This document shows positions 50,262 to 59,193 of a DNA stretch of 64,000 nucleotides, one piece after another; the stretch's first letter is position 1, and the number at the start of each line of letters is the position of its first letter. The stretch is from JBBQWZ01 sp038210135 (GTDB lineage Bacteria > Acidobacteriota > Terriglobia > Bryobacterales > Bryobacteraceae). A program made the translations under genes and the position numbers. The notes below the pieces were generated by a model that saw only the letters and a list, made by a program, of their open reading frames with translations, made no database searches and was not told the DNA's origin. The stretch spans positions 61,491 to 125,490 of the forward strand of contig JBBQWZ010000012.1 in assembly GCA_038210135.1 (NCBI GenBank), in the 5' to 3' direction.

Positions 50262-51271
50262 TTGACGTACCGGCTTTGGGGCGGCCATTCTCCCGAGTCT
50301 CCACTCGACTTCTCTGACACCAGGTGTTCGTGCAACGCCCGCCTCCACATCCGGCGGTAGGCCGTCCGAGTCACCGTGCTGATCGCGAACGCTTCTCCCT
50401 GCGGGAGCGTTTTCGCTGTTAAAGCGCTTTCCGAGGAAAGCGACTTCGTTACCTGCATGCGCGCACGATTCGCCGCCTCTTTCGACTCGAACAGCCCAAA
50501 CAGCGCGCTGCCGCTGCCACTCATTCGCGCGGGCCGCGCACCGAGTCTCCACAACTTGCCCTGGATCGTTTTGAGCAGTGGGAACTGACGGAAAACTACG
50601 GATTCGAAATCGTTTGCGCCTGAAATCCCCAGTGTTTGGCCGGGGACAGCAGCACCCCAAGCAAAAGACTGGAAACCATAAGTATCGTTCGCGTTAACGT
50701 CCGTTGTCAAACCCGACCGGCCGAGCGCCCGGTAGGCTTCGGGGGTCGAAACATGGATGCCGGGCGCGACCAGAACTCCGTATTGAGGCTTGGGATCGAG
50801 CAGAGGGAACAATTCGATACCACGTCCAATTCCGGCGGCAGTGCCTCCGAGGAGGAAGAAAGGGACGTCGCTACCGAGTTGTCCGGCGATTTTGAGTTGG
50901 GATTCGAGCGGAAATTTGCCGCCTAAGAGGACGGGCAGGGCGAGCAGGACGGCGGCGGCGTTGGAGGATCCGCCACCGAGTCCGCCGCCCATGGGGATGC
51001 GTTTGTTGAGGGTGAATTCGAGTTTGGCGGTGCGTTTGGCGGTATCCAGTACGGCTTCGGCGGCGCGGAGGATCAGGTTGCCGGGGATGTCGATGTTGCC
51101 GGCGATGGTCAACTTGGTGTGTTTGGCGGCGGTGTAACAGATGCCGATGGTGTCGGCGAGGGAGATAGTTTGAAAGATGGTTCGGAGTTCGTGATAGCCG
51201 TCGGCGCGCTTGCCGAGGACTCGCAAGTCGAGATTGATTTTGGCGAGTGAGCGAACGCGTACTTGGCGCAT
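50258..51271 (-). CDS. ispE: 4-diphosphocytidyl-2-C-methyl-D-erythritol kinase
   Basis: 337 aa, a GHMP kinase of the MEP pathway to isoprenoids. Motifs: LAKINLDLRVLGKRADGYHE with LRTIFQTIS, the ATP loop RIPMGGGLGGGSSNAAAVLL, DVPFFLLGGTAAGIGRGIEL and RMSGSGSALFGLFESKE. A C-terminal tail of about 50 residues extends beyond most IspE proteins. It heads the run ispE-prs-rplY-pth-rpsF-rpsR-rplI. Confidence 0.94.
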   Translation of the reverse strand: MRQVRVRSLAKINLDLRVLGKRADGYHELRTIFQTISLADTIGICYTAAKHTKLTIAGNIDIPGNLILRAAEAVLDTAKRTAKLEFTLNKRIPMGGGLGGGSSNAAAVLLALPVLLGGKFPLESQLKIAGQLGSDVPFFLLGGTAAGIGRGIELFPLLDPKPQYGVLVAPGIHVSTPEAYRALGRSGLTTDVNANDTYGFQSFAWGAAVPGQTLGISGANDFESVVFRQFPLLKTIQGKLWRLGARPARMSGSGSALFGLFESKEAANRARMQVTKSLSSESALTAKTLPQGEAFAISTVTRTAYRRMWRRALHEHLVSEKSSGDSGEWPPQSRYVK

Positions 51272-51287
51272 GGTGAAGGTTTTGGGT

Positions 51288-51360
51288 CCCGTCGCTTACG
51301 CTCCGGGTTCAAGCCGGTGGTCTTTCTGACCGGCGGTGGTCCCGTCGCTTACGCTCCGGG
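51288..51360 (+). repeat. Two P1 hairpin repeats
   Basis: Two identical cores CCCGTCGCTTACGCTCCGGG at 51288-51307 and 51341-51360, each followed by TTCAAGCCGG, in the 100-base gap between apt and ispE. The P1 array is therefore transcribed if the genes are cotranscribed. Confidence 0.92.
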
Positions 51361-51371
51361 TTCAAGCCGGG

Positions 51372-51908
51372 CTAGTAGTGGACTAGCGAGAAAATTTCCT
51401 GGCCAGCTAATTTTTTGCCTCCGTTGAGGAAATCGAGTTCGATGACGAAGGCCAGGCCGGCGACGGTTCCGCCCAGAATCTCGACGAGTTCGACGACGGC
51501 TTTGGCGGTTCCGCCGGTGGCGAGTACGTCGTCGACGATCAGGACGCGCTGGCCGGGTTCAATGGCGTCCTTGTGGATTTCGAGAATGTCGGTGCCGTAT
51601 TCGAGGCTGTACTCGATGCGCTGGACGGCGGCCGGCAGCTTCTTGGGCTTGCGGACGGGAACGAAGCCGACTCCGAGGGCGTGGGCGACGGCGGGGGCGA
51701 AAATAAATCCGCGCGCTTCGATACCGAGGACGACGTCGATTTTAGCGGAGCGGTAGTTGTCGGTGATTCCGTCAATGACGGCTTTCAGGCCTTCGCCGCG
51801 CTTCAGCAGCGTCGTGATGTCGAAGAAATTGATTCCGGGTTTCGGAAAATCGGGGACCTCGCGGATCCAGCTTTTCAATTGGGTTTGGTCGATTGGCAAA
51901 ACTTTCAT
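51372..51908 (-). CDS. apt: Adenine phosphoribosyltransferase
   Basis: 178 aa. It salvages adenine with PRPP to AMP. Motifs: LKSWIREVPDFPKPGINFFD with ITTLLKRGEG, DVVLGIEARGFIFAPAVAHA, FVPVRKPKKLPA, and the PRPP loop RVLIVDDVLATGGTAKAVVE. Full length. It is near prs, which makes its cosubstrate. Divergent from the deacetylase gene across 38 bases. Confidence 0.95.
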   Translation of the reverse strand: MKVLPIDQTQLKSWIREVPDFPKPGINFFDITTLLKRGEGLKAVIDGITDNYRSAKIDVVLGIEARGFIFAPAVAHALGVGFVPVRKPKKLPAAVQRIEYSLEYGTDILEIHKDAIEPGQRVLIVDDVLATGGTAKAVVELVEILGGTVAGLAFVIELDFLNGGKKLAGQEIFSLVHY

Positions 51909-51946
51909 AGTGTAGCATTGGGCCGGATTTTCTATTCTAGAAAGAC

Positions 51947-52849
51947 ATGTTACGACGACACTTTCTTGCGCTGCCCGGGGCTGCTCTGCTGAAGGGCGCT
52001 GTGCAGCAGCGGGTTGCGCTCACCATCGATGACTTTGCCTGGAGACCGCTGGCGGAGCATCGCAAGGGACCCTGGCAGGAGGCGTTGCTCGAGCCGTTGA
52101 AGAAGCGCGGCGTGAAGGCAGCCGCGTTCGTCGCGGGTTCGAATATCGACGATCCGGAAGGCAAAGCACTCGTCAGGAAATGGCTGGACGCGGGGCACCT
52201 GATCGGAAATCACACGTACGCGCACCAGCCGTATCATAGGACTCCGTTTGCGGAATTTTCGGCGGACGTGCTGAAGAATGATGCGTTGCTGAAGTCGATT
52301 GGTGCGAGGCCGAAGTATTTTCGGTTTCCGATGCTGCGCGAGGGCGAGACGCGGGAGAAGCGCGATCAGATGCGCGGGTTCCTGAAAGCCCGCGGCTACG
52401 CGAATGGGCCGGTGACGATCGACACGTCCGATTGGTACATCGATCGGCGGTTGCGCGCGGCGTTGAAGGCGAATCCGCAGAAGCCGCTCGACGGGTACAG
52501 GATTTTTTATATCGGTCACATGCTCGATCGGGCGCGGTTTTACACGTCGCTTGCAAATACGGTGGGCGTGTCGGCTCCGCATACGCTGCTGCTGCATTAC
52601 AACTTGCTCAACGCGCTGTTTCTTGAAGATTTGATGAGGGCGTTTGAGGAACGCGGCGGCTTTCTCTGGATCGACGCTGCTACGGCGTTTGCGGATCCGT
52701 TTTTCAAGACGAATCCGGATGTTGTGCCGGCGGGCGAGAGCTTGCTGTATGCGACGGCGAAGGAGAAGGGGAAGTTGCCGAAGGGTGCTCCGTATCCGAT
52801 GGAGGATGGGGATCAGTTGAAGGGTGCGATGGATCAGCTGGGGTTGTAG
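51947..52849 (+). CDS. Polysaccharide deacetylase family protein, exported
   Basis: 300 aa. The N terminus MLRRHFLALPGAALLKGAV is a likely signal or Tat-like leader. NodB-type deacetylase: VALTIDDFAWRPLAEHRKGP (catalytic Asp and metal Asp), HLIGNHTYAHQPYHRTPFAE (HxxxH metal ligands), and KYFRFPMLREGETREKRDQM (arginine motif). Late motif is TLLLHYNLLNALFLEDLM. It should remove acetyl groups from an N-acetylated polysaccharide or peptidoglycan. Confidence 0.88.
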   Translation: MLRRHFLALPGAALLKGAVQQRVALTIDDFAWRPLAEHRKGPWQEALLEPLKKRGVKAAAFVAGSNIDDPEGKALVRKWLDAGHLIGNHTYAHQPYHRTPFAEFSADVLKNDALLKSIGARPKYFRFPMLREGETREKRDQMRGFLKARGYANGPVTIDTSDWYIDRRLRAALKANPQKPLDGYRIFYIGHMLDRARFYTSLANTVGVSAPHTLLLHYNLLNALFLEDLMRAFEERGGFLWIDAATAFADPFFKTNPDVVPAGESLLYATAKEKGKLPKGAPYPMEDGDQLKGAMDQLGL

Positions 52850-52886
52850 GGCGGGGCTTCGAATGAGATTAGTTACCGCTCCTGGC

Positions 52887-52903
52887 GTGCTCTTTCGGAG
52901 CAC
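52887..52903 (+). repeat. P3 hairpin repeat
   Basis: GTGCTC-TTTCG-GAGCAC followed by TGTAGTCGCGGCTCGGATTT, in the 169-base gap between the convergent deacetylase and oxidoreductase genes. The flanking GTCGCGGCTCGGATT is shared with the copies near 9165 and 21615. Confidence 0.85.
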
Positions 52904-53018
52904 TGTAGTCGCGGCTCGGATTTGGGTTGCTAAGTGCTGGGTGTGGTTTCGGGAGCACTTACTTCGCTCGGGCTGCGCCCTCGCTTCGTGCGCGCCTCGA
53001 CGCCTGGCTGGATCGCGC

Positions 53019-56000
53019 TTAGGTGGTTAGCACGGGCAGGCTTTGCATCGCGGCTAGTTTTTCTAGGGCGAGCTTCTTCGCGCTTTCGATGCTCTTCTCT
53101 TTGATTTCCTCGTAGCCGCGGATCTGTTCGGGCAGGCTGACGATTTCGATGGCTAGTGCTTCGTTTTCGGGCGTGAAGTTCGCGATGGTTTTTTCTACGA
53201 GGTCTTTATACCAGTCGATCAGCGCGCGTTCCTGACGGCGATGCGCAGACATTCCGAACACATCGAAGGCACCGCCGCGCAGACCTTTCATGGCGGCAAG
53301 CAGTTTCAGCATCGGCTTAAACCAGCCGCCGAGTTTGAGTTTCTTTTTGATTCCGAAGCGGCGGAGGAATGGCGGATGGAGGTTATAGCCGATGGATTCA
53401 ACTTCGGCGAACTGGCCGCGAATACGTTCCTGGAATTCAGGCGCGGTGAGCAGGCGGGCGACTTCGTACTCGTCTTTATATGCCATCAATTTGTAGAGGT
53501 AGCGTTCGACGGTCGGCGTCAACTTCGGCGCGCGCTTCTCGACAACGGCTATGAATTCGGAATAGGAATTCGCCCAGGCCGCGTTCTGATAGGCGGTCAA
53601 TTCGGCTACTCGATCGAAGGCAGGCGCGGCGGCAACGAGTTTTTCGCCGTCCAGAACTTTCTCCACGCTGGCGGCGTCGTGATAATACTTGCGGCCCCAT
53701 TGGAAGGTCTGCAGATTGCGCTCGACATCGACGCCGTTGAGCTGGACGGCTTTCTCGATGGCCTCAAGCGACAAAGGAATTAAACCAGCCTGCCAGGCCA
53801 TGCCCGTCATAAAGAGATTGACCGACATGTGGCTGCCGAACAGGCCTTCGGCCAGGCGGTTGGCGTCTACGAAGATGACGTGTTTTGCGGCTGCGGCGAC
53901 CTGCTGCAACATCTTTTCCGGTCCGGCCAACGGAGCGCGGCTGCGAATGACGTCGATGGTCGGCACGAGGCCGGAATTGACGAGAATCGTTGTGCGGTCG
54001 CCAGAAGCGGTCTTGAGATTTTCAGGACTCGCCGCGCCGATGAGGTCGAAGCCGAGAATGAGGTCGGCGTTTCCGGCATTGGTTTTCGCCGGCGCCGCGA
54101 TGACTTTGCGGCTGACCATCAAGTGCGACACGACCGCGCCGCCTTTTTGCGCGGAGCCGGTCTGATCGAGCGTTGAAACGTGGAGGCCGTCGATCCAGGC
54201 CGCGGTGGCAAGCAGGGCGTTGACGGTGACGACGCCGGTCCCGCCGATGCCGGGTCCGAGGATGCGATAGCCGTCACCGGCATCCACGATATTCGCGGGC
54301 ATCGGAACATCGAGCGGCGGCAGCTTGGGAAGAGTCCGCTTGCGCAGGCCGGTGCCTTCCTTGATTTTCACGGTGACGAAGGACGGACAGTCGCCGAGGG
54401 CGCAGGTGTAATCCTTGTTGCAGGAACTCTGGTGGATCTGAATTTTCTGACCGCGCGCGGTGGGCGTGGGAGTCAGGCTCATGCAATTCGCCTGTTTGAC
54501 GCAATCGCCGCAGCCTTCGCAGACTTCGGCGTTGATGAAGAGGCGTTCGACCGGCTCCGCGAGTTTGCCGCGACTCCGCTTGCGGCGTTTTTCGGCGGCA
54601 CATTCCTGGTCGTAGATCATGGCGGTGACGCCGGGGATGGTTTCGAGCTCGCGCAAGGTGCGCTCGAGTTCGGTGCGGTCTCGTAGTTCGGCGATCGCGG
54701 CGAGTTGGACGGCTTCGTATTTCTCGACATCGTCGGTGAGGACGATGATTTTCTTCACGCCTTCCGCTTCGAGCTTGCGCGTAAGGGCGGGAACCGGGAT
54801 CGCGCCGATGGCATCCTGGCCGCCGGTCATGGCGACGTGGCCGTTGTACAAAATCTTGTAGGTGATGTTGACGCCGGCGGCGATGCAGGCGTCAATCGCA
54901 AGCTGGCCGGAGTGGAACATGGTTCCATCGCCAATGTTCTGGAAGATGTGCTTGCGGCCGGTGAACGGCGTCATACCGATCCAGGGAGCTCCTTCGCCGC
55001 CCATTTGCGTGAGGAAGGAGAATGCGCGATTTGAATCGGTGAGGCGCATGGCCATGGTGTGGCAACCGATTCCGCCGCCGGCGACCTGGCCATCAAGCAG
55101 CAGCGTGGAGCGGTTGTGCGGGCAGCCGGAGCAGAAGTTCGACGGGCGGATGGCGAGCAGTTCGCGCGGTTTAGTGGAGGCGGCGGTGAGGAACGCCACG
55201 CGATCGGCGATGCGGGACCGCAGACTTGCGGGGAGGCGATCGGCAAGGACTCCGCCAATCAACTTGGCAAGCATGTCGGGATTCACGTCCCCCGCGGCGG
55301 GAAGAAGCGGACCGCCTTTTTCATCGATCTTGCCGACGACGATCGGGCGATGCTCCATCGCGTAGAGTGCGTCGCGGAGTTGGAATTCGAGGAAGCTGCG
55401 CTTCTCTTCGACGACCAGAACGATGTCGAGACCCTCGGCGAATTCGCGCGCGAATTCGGGATCGATGGGGAAGGTCATGCCGAATTTCGCGACGCGGATA
55501 CCGGCGGCGTCGAGTTGATCGTCGGCGAGGCCCATGTCGCGCAGAGCTTGCACGACGTCGTAATAGGCCTTGCCTGCGCTGACGATGCCGATCTTCGCGT
55601 TCTTCGCGCCATGAAATTGATTGACGCGATTTGCACGGGCGAAGCGGACGGCGGCGTCGAGGCGGCGCTGGTTGACTTCGAACTCAAGCTGATTCGAGAT
55701 TCCCATGACGACGCGCTGGTCTACCGTTTTTTGATAGCCCTCGGGAATCACGATGTGGATGGCGTCCGGATCGCAGACGACGGTCCCGCCGCCGTCGCAG
55801 ATATCGGTGACGAGTTTGAGGCCGGTCCACGCGCCGGACCAGCGCGAGAGTGCGATGGCGTAAGCGCCGTATTCGAGGATTTCCTGCTGGTTGCCGGGGA
55901 AGAAAAACGGAATGCCGATGTTGAAGAGGCTGAAGTCGCTCTGATGAGGCAGGGTCGAACTCTTGCAGGCGTGGTCGTCGCCGGCGAGAATTAACGCCGC

Positions 56001-56399
56001 GGATTGCAGGCCTGTGCCGGCCATATTGGCGTGACGGAAGACGTCGCCGCAGCGATCGACGCCTGGACCTTTTCCATACCAGATTCCGAGGACGCCTTCG
56101 ACGTTGACTTGATCGATCGACTGCAGGATCTGGGTACCCATCACGGAAGTGGCGGCGAGTTCTTCGTTAACGCCCTGGCGGAAATGGATGTTGTATTCGT
56201 CGAGCAGCTTCTGGTTGCGCAGCAGTGTCAGGTCGTAGCCGCCGAGCGGAGAGCCCTCGTAACCAGAAATGAAGGTTCCGGTTTTGAGGCCGGCGGCGCG
56301 ATCGCGGCGCATCTGATCGATGGGCAGGCGAACCAGCGCCTGGATACCCGTGAGATAAACGCTGCCGCGCTCGACTGTAAATTTATCGGAAAGTTGCAT
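53019..56399 (-). CDS. Indolepyruvate:ferredoxin oxidoreductase, fused IorA-IorB form
   Basis: 1126 aa. It oxidatively decarboxylates aryl-pyruvates to acyl-CoA with thiamine diphosphate and ferredoxin. The N-terminal pyrimidine-binding part ends near 400; the ThDP domain has CSGCPHNRSTLLLDGQVAGG, QNIGDGTMFHSGQLAIDACI and ITYKILYNGHVAMTGGQDAI. An iron-sulfur motif follows, AEVCEGCGDCVKQANCMSLT, with SCNKDYTCALGDCPSF. The gamma domain (GPGIGGTGVVTVNALLATAA) comes last with a helical tail. The fused form is common in aerobes and may serve branched or aromatic amino acid breakdown. Confidence 0.92.
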   Translation of the reverse strand: MQLSDKFTVERGSVYLTGIQALVRLPIDQMRRDRAAGLKTGTFISGYEGSPLGGYDLTLLRNQKLLDEYNIHFRQGVNEELAATSVMGTQILQSIDQVNVEGVLGIWYGKGPGVDRCGDVFRHANMAGTGLQSAALILAGDDHACKSSTLPHQSDFSLFNIGIPFFFPGNQQEILEYGAYAIALSRWSGAWTGLKLVTDICDGGGTVVCDPDAIHIVIPEGYQKTVDQRVVMGISNQLEFEVNQRRLDAAVRFARANRVNQFHGAKNAKIGIVSAGKAYYDVVQALRDMGLADDQLDAAGIRVAKFGMTFPIDPEFAREFAEGLDIVLVVEEKRSFLEFQLRDALYAMEHRPIVVGKIDEKGGPLLPAAGDVNPDMLAKLIGGVLADRLPASLRSRIADRVAFLTAASTKPRELLAIRPSNFCSGCPHNRSTLLLDGQVAGGGIGCHTMAMRLTDSNRAFSFLTQMGGEGAPWIGMTPFTGRKHIFQNIGDGTMFHSGQLAIDACIAAGVNITYKILYNGHVAMTGGQDAIGAIPVPALTRKLEAEGVKKIIVLTDDVEKYEAVQLAAIAELRDRTELERTLRELETIPGVTAMIYDQECAAEKRRKRSRGKLAEPVERLFINAEVCEGCGDCVKQANCMSLTPTPTARGQKIQIHQSSCNKDYTCALGDCPSFVTVKIKEGTGLRKRTLPKLPPLDVPMPANIVDAGDGYRILGPGIGGTGVVTVNALLATAAWIDGLHVSTLDQTGSAQKGGAVVSHLMVSRKVIAAPAKTNAGNADLILGFDLIGAASPENLKTASGDRTTILVNSGLVPTIDVIRSRAPLAGPEKMLQQVAAAAKHVIFVDANRLAEGLFGSHMSVNLFMTGMAWQAGLIPLSLEAIEKAVQLNGVDVERNLQTFQWGRKYYHDAASVEKVLDGEKLVAAAPAFDRVAELTAYQNAAWANSYSEFIAVVEKRAPKLTPTVERYLYKLMAYKDEYEVARLLTAPEFQERIRGQFAEVESIGYNLHPPFLRRFGIKKKLKLGGWFKPMLKLLAAMKGLRGGAFDVFGMSAHRRQERALIDWYKDLVEKTIANFTPENEALAIEIVSLPEQIRGYEEIKEKSIESAKKLALEKLAAMQSLPVLTT

Positions 56400-56499
56400 G
56401 AAGAATAATTACCGAGGTGTGGCCTTTGAAGCCGCGTTCGACTTGCCCAGCCGTCCGAGAAACGCTTCGCCGGTATCGTAACATACAGGTTTCTTTATC

Positions 56500-56910
56500 A
56501 TGCCAGTCTTTGAGCACGAAGCACGGGTCCGGTACTCCGATACGGACGTCTCGTCGCGGATACACAACGCGGCCATGCTGGTCCATTTCGAGAACGCGGA
56601 AGCAGATTTCCTGCGGCACCTTGGAATGCCGTTATCCGTGATGTCATCGACGAACCTGGGCTTTCCGCGAGTGCACGTCGAAGCGGACTTTCTGGCGCCG
56701 ATGAGATACGACGACGTGATGCGGATCGCGGTGTCGGTGGAGCGGCTGGGCAACAGCTCGTATACGCTGGCGTTCGCGGCGCGGGTGGGAGAGACGGCGA
56801 CGGCCAAGGGCAAGATTACGGTGGTTTGCGTAGATCCCTCGACGGGGCGTTCGACGGCGATTCCGGACGCGATGCGGAGCGCGTTGACCGCGTATCAGCA
56901 GGCGATGTAA
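56500..56910 (+). CDS. Acyl-CoA thioesterase (4-hydroxybenzoyl-CoA thioesterase-like)
   Basis: 136 aa, single hotdog domain. N-terminal ARVRYSDTDVSSRIHNAAML with the catalytic aspartate (YSDTD), then LGFPRVHVEADFLAPMRYDD, ISVERLGNSSYTLAF-type strands. It hydrolyses an acyl-CoA; the chain length is unknown. It is divergent from the oxidoreductase across about 100 bases, so it may hydrolyse the acyl-CoA products, but this is inference. Confidence 0.85.
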   Translation: MPVFEHEARVRYSDTDVSSRIHNAAMLVHFENAEADFLRHLGMPLSVMSSTNLGFPRVHVEADFLAPMRYDDVMRIAVSVERLGNSSYTLAFAARVGETATAKGKITVVCVDPSTGRSTAIPDAMRSALTAYQQAM

Positions 56911-56991
56911 GAGGCGGGGACGAGATCAGCTTTTGTGGATCGAGCGTATCGGGCAATCCGCTAACGGCGAGCGAGGTAGACTCTAAATCGT

Positions 56992-57852
56992 ATGCATCGC
57001 TACATGCTCCATAATGGCGAGGTTCGCGAGGCCTCGGAGAAGTTGGTTTCGCCTGGTCAGGTCGGACTGCTGAACGGTTGGGGTGTGTTCTCCACCGTGC
57101 GCGTTTCGGATGGCGTGCTGTTCGAGTGGCCGCGGCACTGGGCCCGCATCGTGAAAGACGCGAAGCTGATGCGCGTTCCGCTGCCGGAGTCGTCGGAATG
57201 GCTCGAAGAATCGCTGCTGAAGTTAGTGGATGCGAATCAGGCGCAGAATGCGACCCTGCGCTTCGTGGTGATTCGGAACAAGGGCGGAGCTTGGGAAGGT
57301 CCGGGCGTGACGAGGCCGTTCGATGTCGTCGCGTTTACGACGGGGTTGAACGACTGGGGATCGAGCGTGCGGCTCGGCGTCGTGCCGGATGCGCGGCATG
57401 CGGGCAGCAAGTATTCGGGAACCAAAGTCGCGTCCTGGAGCTTCAATCTGAATTGGTACGAAGAGGCGCATGAGCGCGGCTTCGACGAAGTGATTCTGTT
57501 GAACGAGCATGGCAACGTCGCGGAATGTACGTCGGCGAATCTGTTCGCGGTATTCGGCAATCAGTTGGTGACGACGCCGTTGAGTTCGGGCTGCCTGCCG
57601 GGGATCACGCGTGCACTGTTGCTCGAGCACAACGCGGGGATGGCGATCGAGAAGGATCTAACGCTCGCCGATTTGGAACGCGCGGACGAATTGTTTATCA
57701 CTTCGACGACAAGGGACTTGCTGCCCGTGCGCGAGATCGAAGGCATTCAGGTGACGACCGGGCACGCGGTGCGCGATCGTTTGCAGACTGCCTTCAGCAA
57801 GTACATTCAGGATTACGTCGCGGCGCACGCGCGGAGAACAGCGAGTGTCTAG
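56992..57852 (+). CDS. Class IV aminotransferase (branched-chain or aminodeoxychorismate lyase type)
   Basis: 286 aa. PLP fold type IV: GLLNGWGVFSTVRVSDGVLF, YSGTKVASWSFNLNWYEEAH with the presumed lysine, GFDEVILLNEHGNVAECTSA with NLFAVFG, and LVTTPLSSGCLPGITRALLL. This order is shared by branched-chain aminotransferases, D-amino acid aminotransferases and aminodeoxychorismate lyases; the substrate cannot be chosen from motifs. It lies 81 bases after the thioesterase gene. Confidence 0.85.
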   Translation: MHRYMLHNGEVREASEKLVSPGQVGLLNGWGVFSTVRVSDGVLFEWPRHWARIVKDAKLMRVPLPESSEWLEESLLKLVDANQAQNATLRFVVIRNKGGAWEGPGVTRPFDVVAFTTGLNDWGSSVRLGVVPDARHAGSKYSGTKVASWSFNLNWYEEAHERGFDEVILLNEHGNVAECTSANLFAVFGNQLVTTPLSSGCLPGITRALLLEHNAGMAIEKDLTLADLERADELFITSTTRDLLPVREIEGIQVTTGHAVRDRLQTAFSKYIQDYVAAHARRTASV

Positions 57853-57873
57853 TTATCCGGGTCGTGGCCGAGA

Positions 57874-59148
57874 CTAGTTGCGGGCGCGTCCGCTGCGTCC
57901 GCTAACGGCTTCCAATTGATACAGGCTACGGGCGTAATTAGCGCGGGCGTCATTGTAGCTTTGCATGGTGTCGGTATAGGCGCGCTGCGCGTCGAGGAAA
58001 TCGAGCAGTTTTATTTCGGCGGCCTTAAACGAAGCCTCCGCCGCGCGGCGGACTTCGCGCGCCTGATCGAGGACGTCGCCTTCGAGGTTGGCAAGGACGG
58101 TGGTGGCGATCGCGTACTGTTCGTAGGTGCTTTCGACATCGGCCGCGGCGGTGGCGCGAACGGCGCGCAGACGTCCGTCCAGTTGACGATGCTCCAGCGT
58201 GGCGCGTTCGATTTCACCCTGATTGCGATCGAAGACGCGCAGCGGAATGCTAAGGAAGACGCCGAGCGAGTTGCCGGTTCCGGTGGGGCTTTGCTGGCGG
58301 TGATATTGGGTTCCCACGGTGTAATCGATTTTCGCCTGCGCGAGTTGGAGTCTCAGGTCGGCGGCGGAACGAGCCTGATCGCGCAACACGGCTTGGACGT
58401 CGGGGCGGAGTTGCTGGGCTTGTACGCGCAACGGCTGGATTTCGATTTTCTCTTTGTCACGGCGAAGATCACCGGTGACGTCGAAGCCGTGGATGAAGGA
58501 CTGGCGTCCCAGCAGGATTTGGAGGCGATGCCGCGTCGAGTGAAGGCGCGACTCCGCGGTGGCGGCTTCGTTCTTGAATTGCGTTGCGGCGAGGCGGGCG
58601 CGTAGCAGGTCGGCGGCCGAAAGGCTACCGGCGTTGACGCGATCGGCGCCGGAGGCGACGACGGCGTTCAGCGATTGCAAATTCTGCTGGGTCAGCGCGA
58701 CGGCTGCTTTGGCGAGTAGGACGTCGATGAACGCGTTCTGGACGTCGAGGGTCAGTGTTCGAATCGTATTCTGCAAACTGAGTTCGGTGACGGCGCGGCT
58801 TTCACCAGCGACAGCGAGGCGGCCGGACCGCTTGCCGGGACCTTCGAAAACGAAATCAATGCGGGCGGATCCCTCGGCGGGACCAGCGTTGTTCACGGGC
58901 GTGAAATGCGTTCCGAGGATGTCGAGGTAATCGCCGGCGACGCTGAGGACGGGGTTGGGACGGAGGGCGGCGGTGTGGATTCGCGAATCAGCGAGCGGAG
59001 TGTTGAGGCGCTCGGCGGCGAGAGTCGGATTATTGGCGAGGGCTTCGGCGACCGCTTGCTCGATGGTGATGGGCGGAGGGGCGTCCTGGGCGAGCAGGCA
59101 AGAGACCGGGAAGGCAACGAGGACCGCAAGGCGTCGAGCAAGAGTCAT
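57874..59148 (-). CDS. TolC family outer membrane efflux protein
   Basis: 424 aa with a signal peptide (MTLARRLAVLVAFPVSCLLA). Two OEP repeats: ITIEQAVAEALANNPTLAAE at the start and LRPDVQAVLRDQARSAADLR in the second half, with long coiled helices and QAREVRRAAEASFKAAEIKL near the end. TolC-like trimers form a tunnel through the outer membrane and need a periplasmic adaptor and inner pump; none is adjacent. Confidence 0.9.
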   Translation of the reverse strand: MTLARRLAVLVAFPVSCLLAQDAPPPITIEQAVAEALANNPTLAAERLNTPLADSRIHTAALRPNPVLSVAGDYLDILGTHFTPVNNAGPAEGSARIDFVFEGPGKRSGRLAVAGESRAVTELSLQNTIRTLTLDVQNAFIDVLLAKAAVALTQQNLQSLNAVVASGADRVNAGSLSAADLLRARLAATQFKNEAATAESRLHSTRHRLQILLGRQSFIHGFDVTGDLRRDKEKIEIQPLRVQAQQLRPDVQAVLRDQARSAADLRLQLAQAKIDYTVGTQYHRQQSPTGTGNSLGVFLSIPLRVFDRNQGEIERATLEHRQLDGRLRAVRATAAADVESTYEQYAIATTVLANLEGDVLDQAREVRRAAEASFKAAEIKLLDFLDAQRAYTDTMQSYNDARANYARSLYQLEAVSGRSGRARN

Positions 59149-59193
59149 GCTTGTAAGGGTACAAGCTTGACTGGGGCACGGCGTGGTTTTTGT

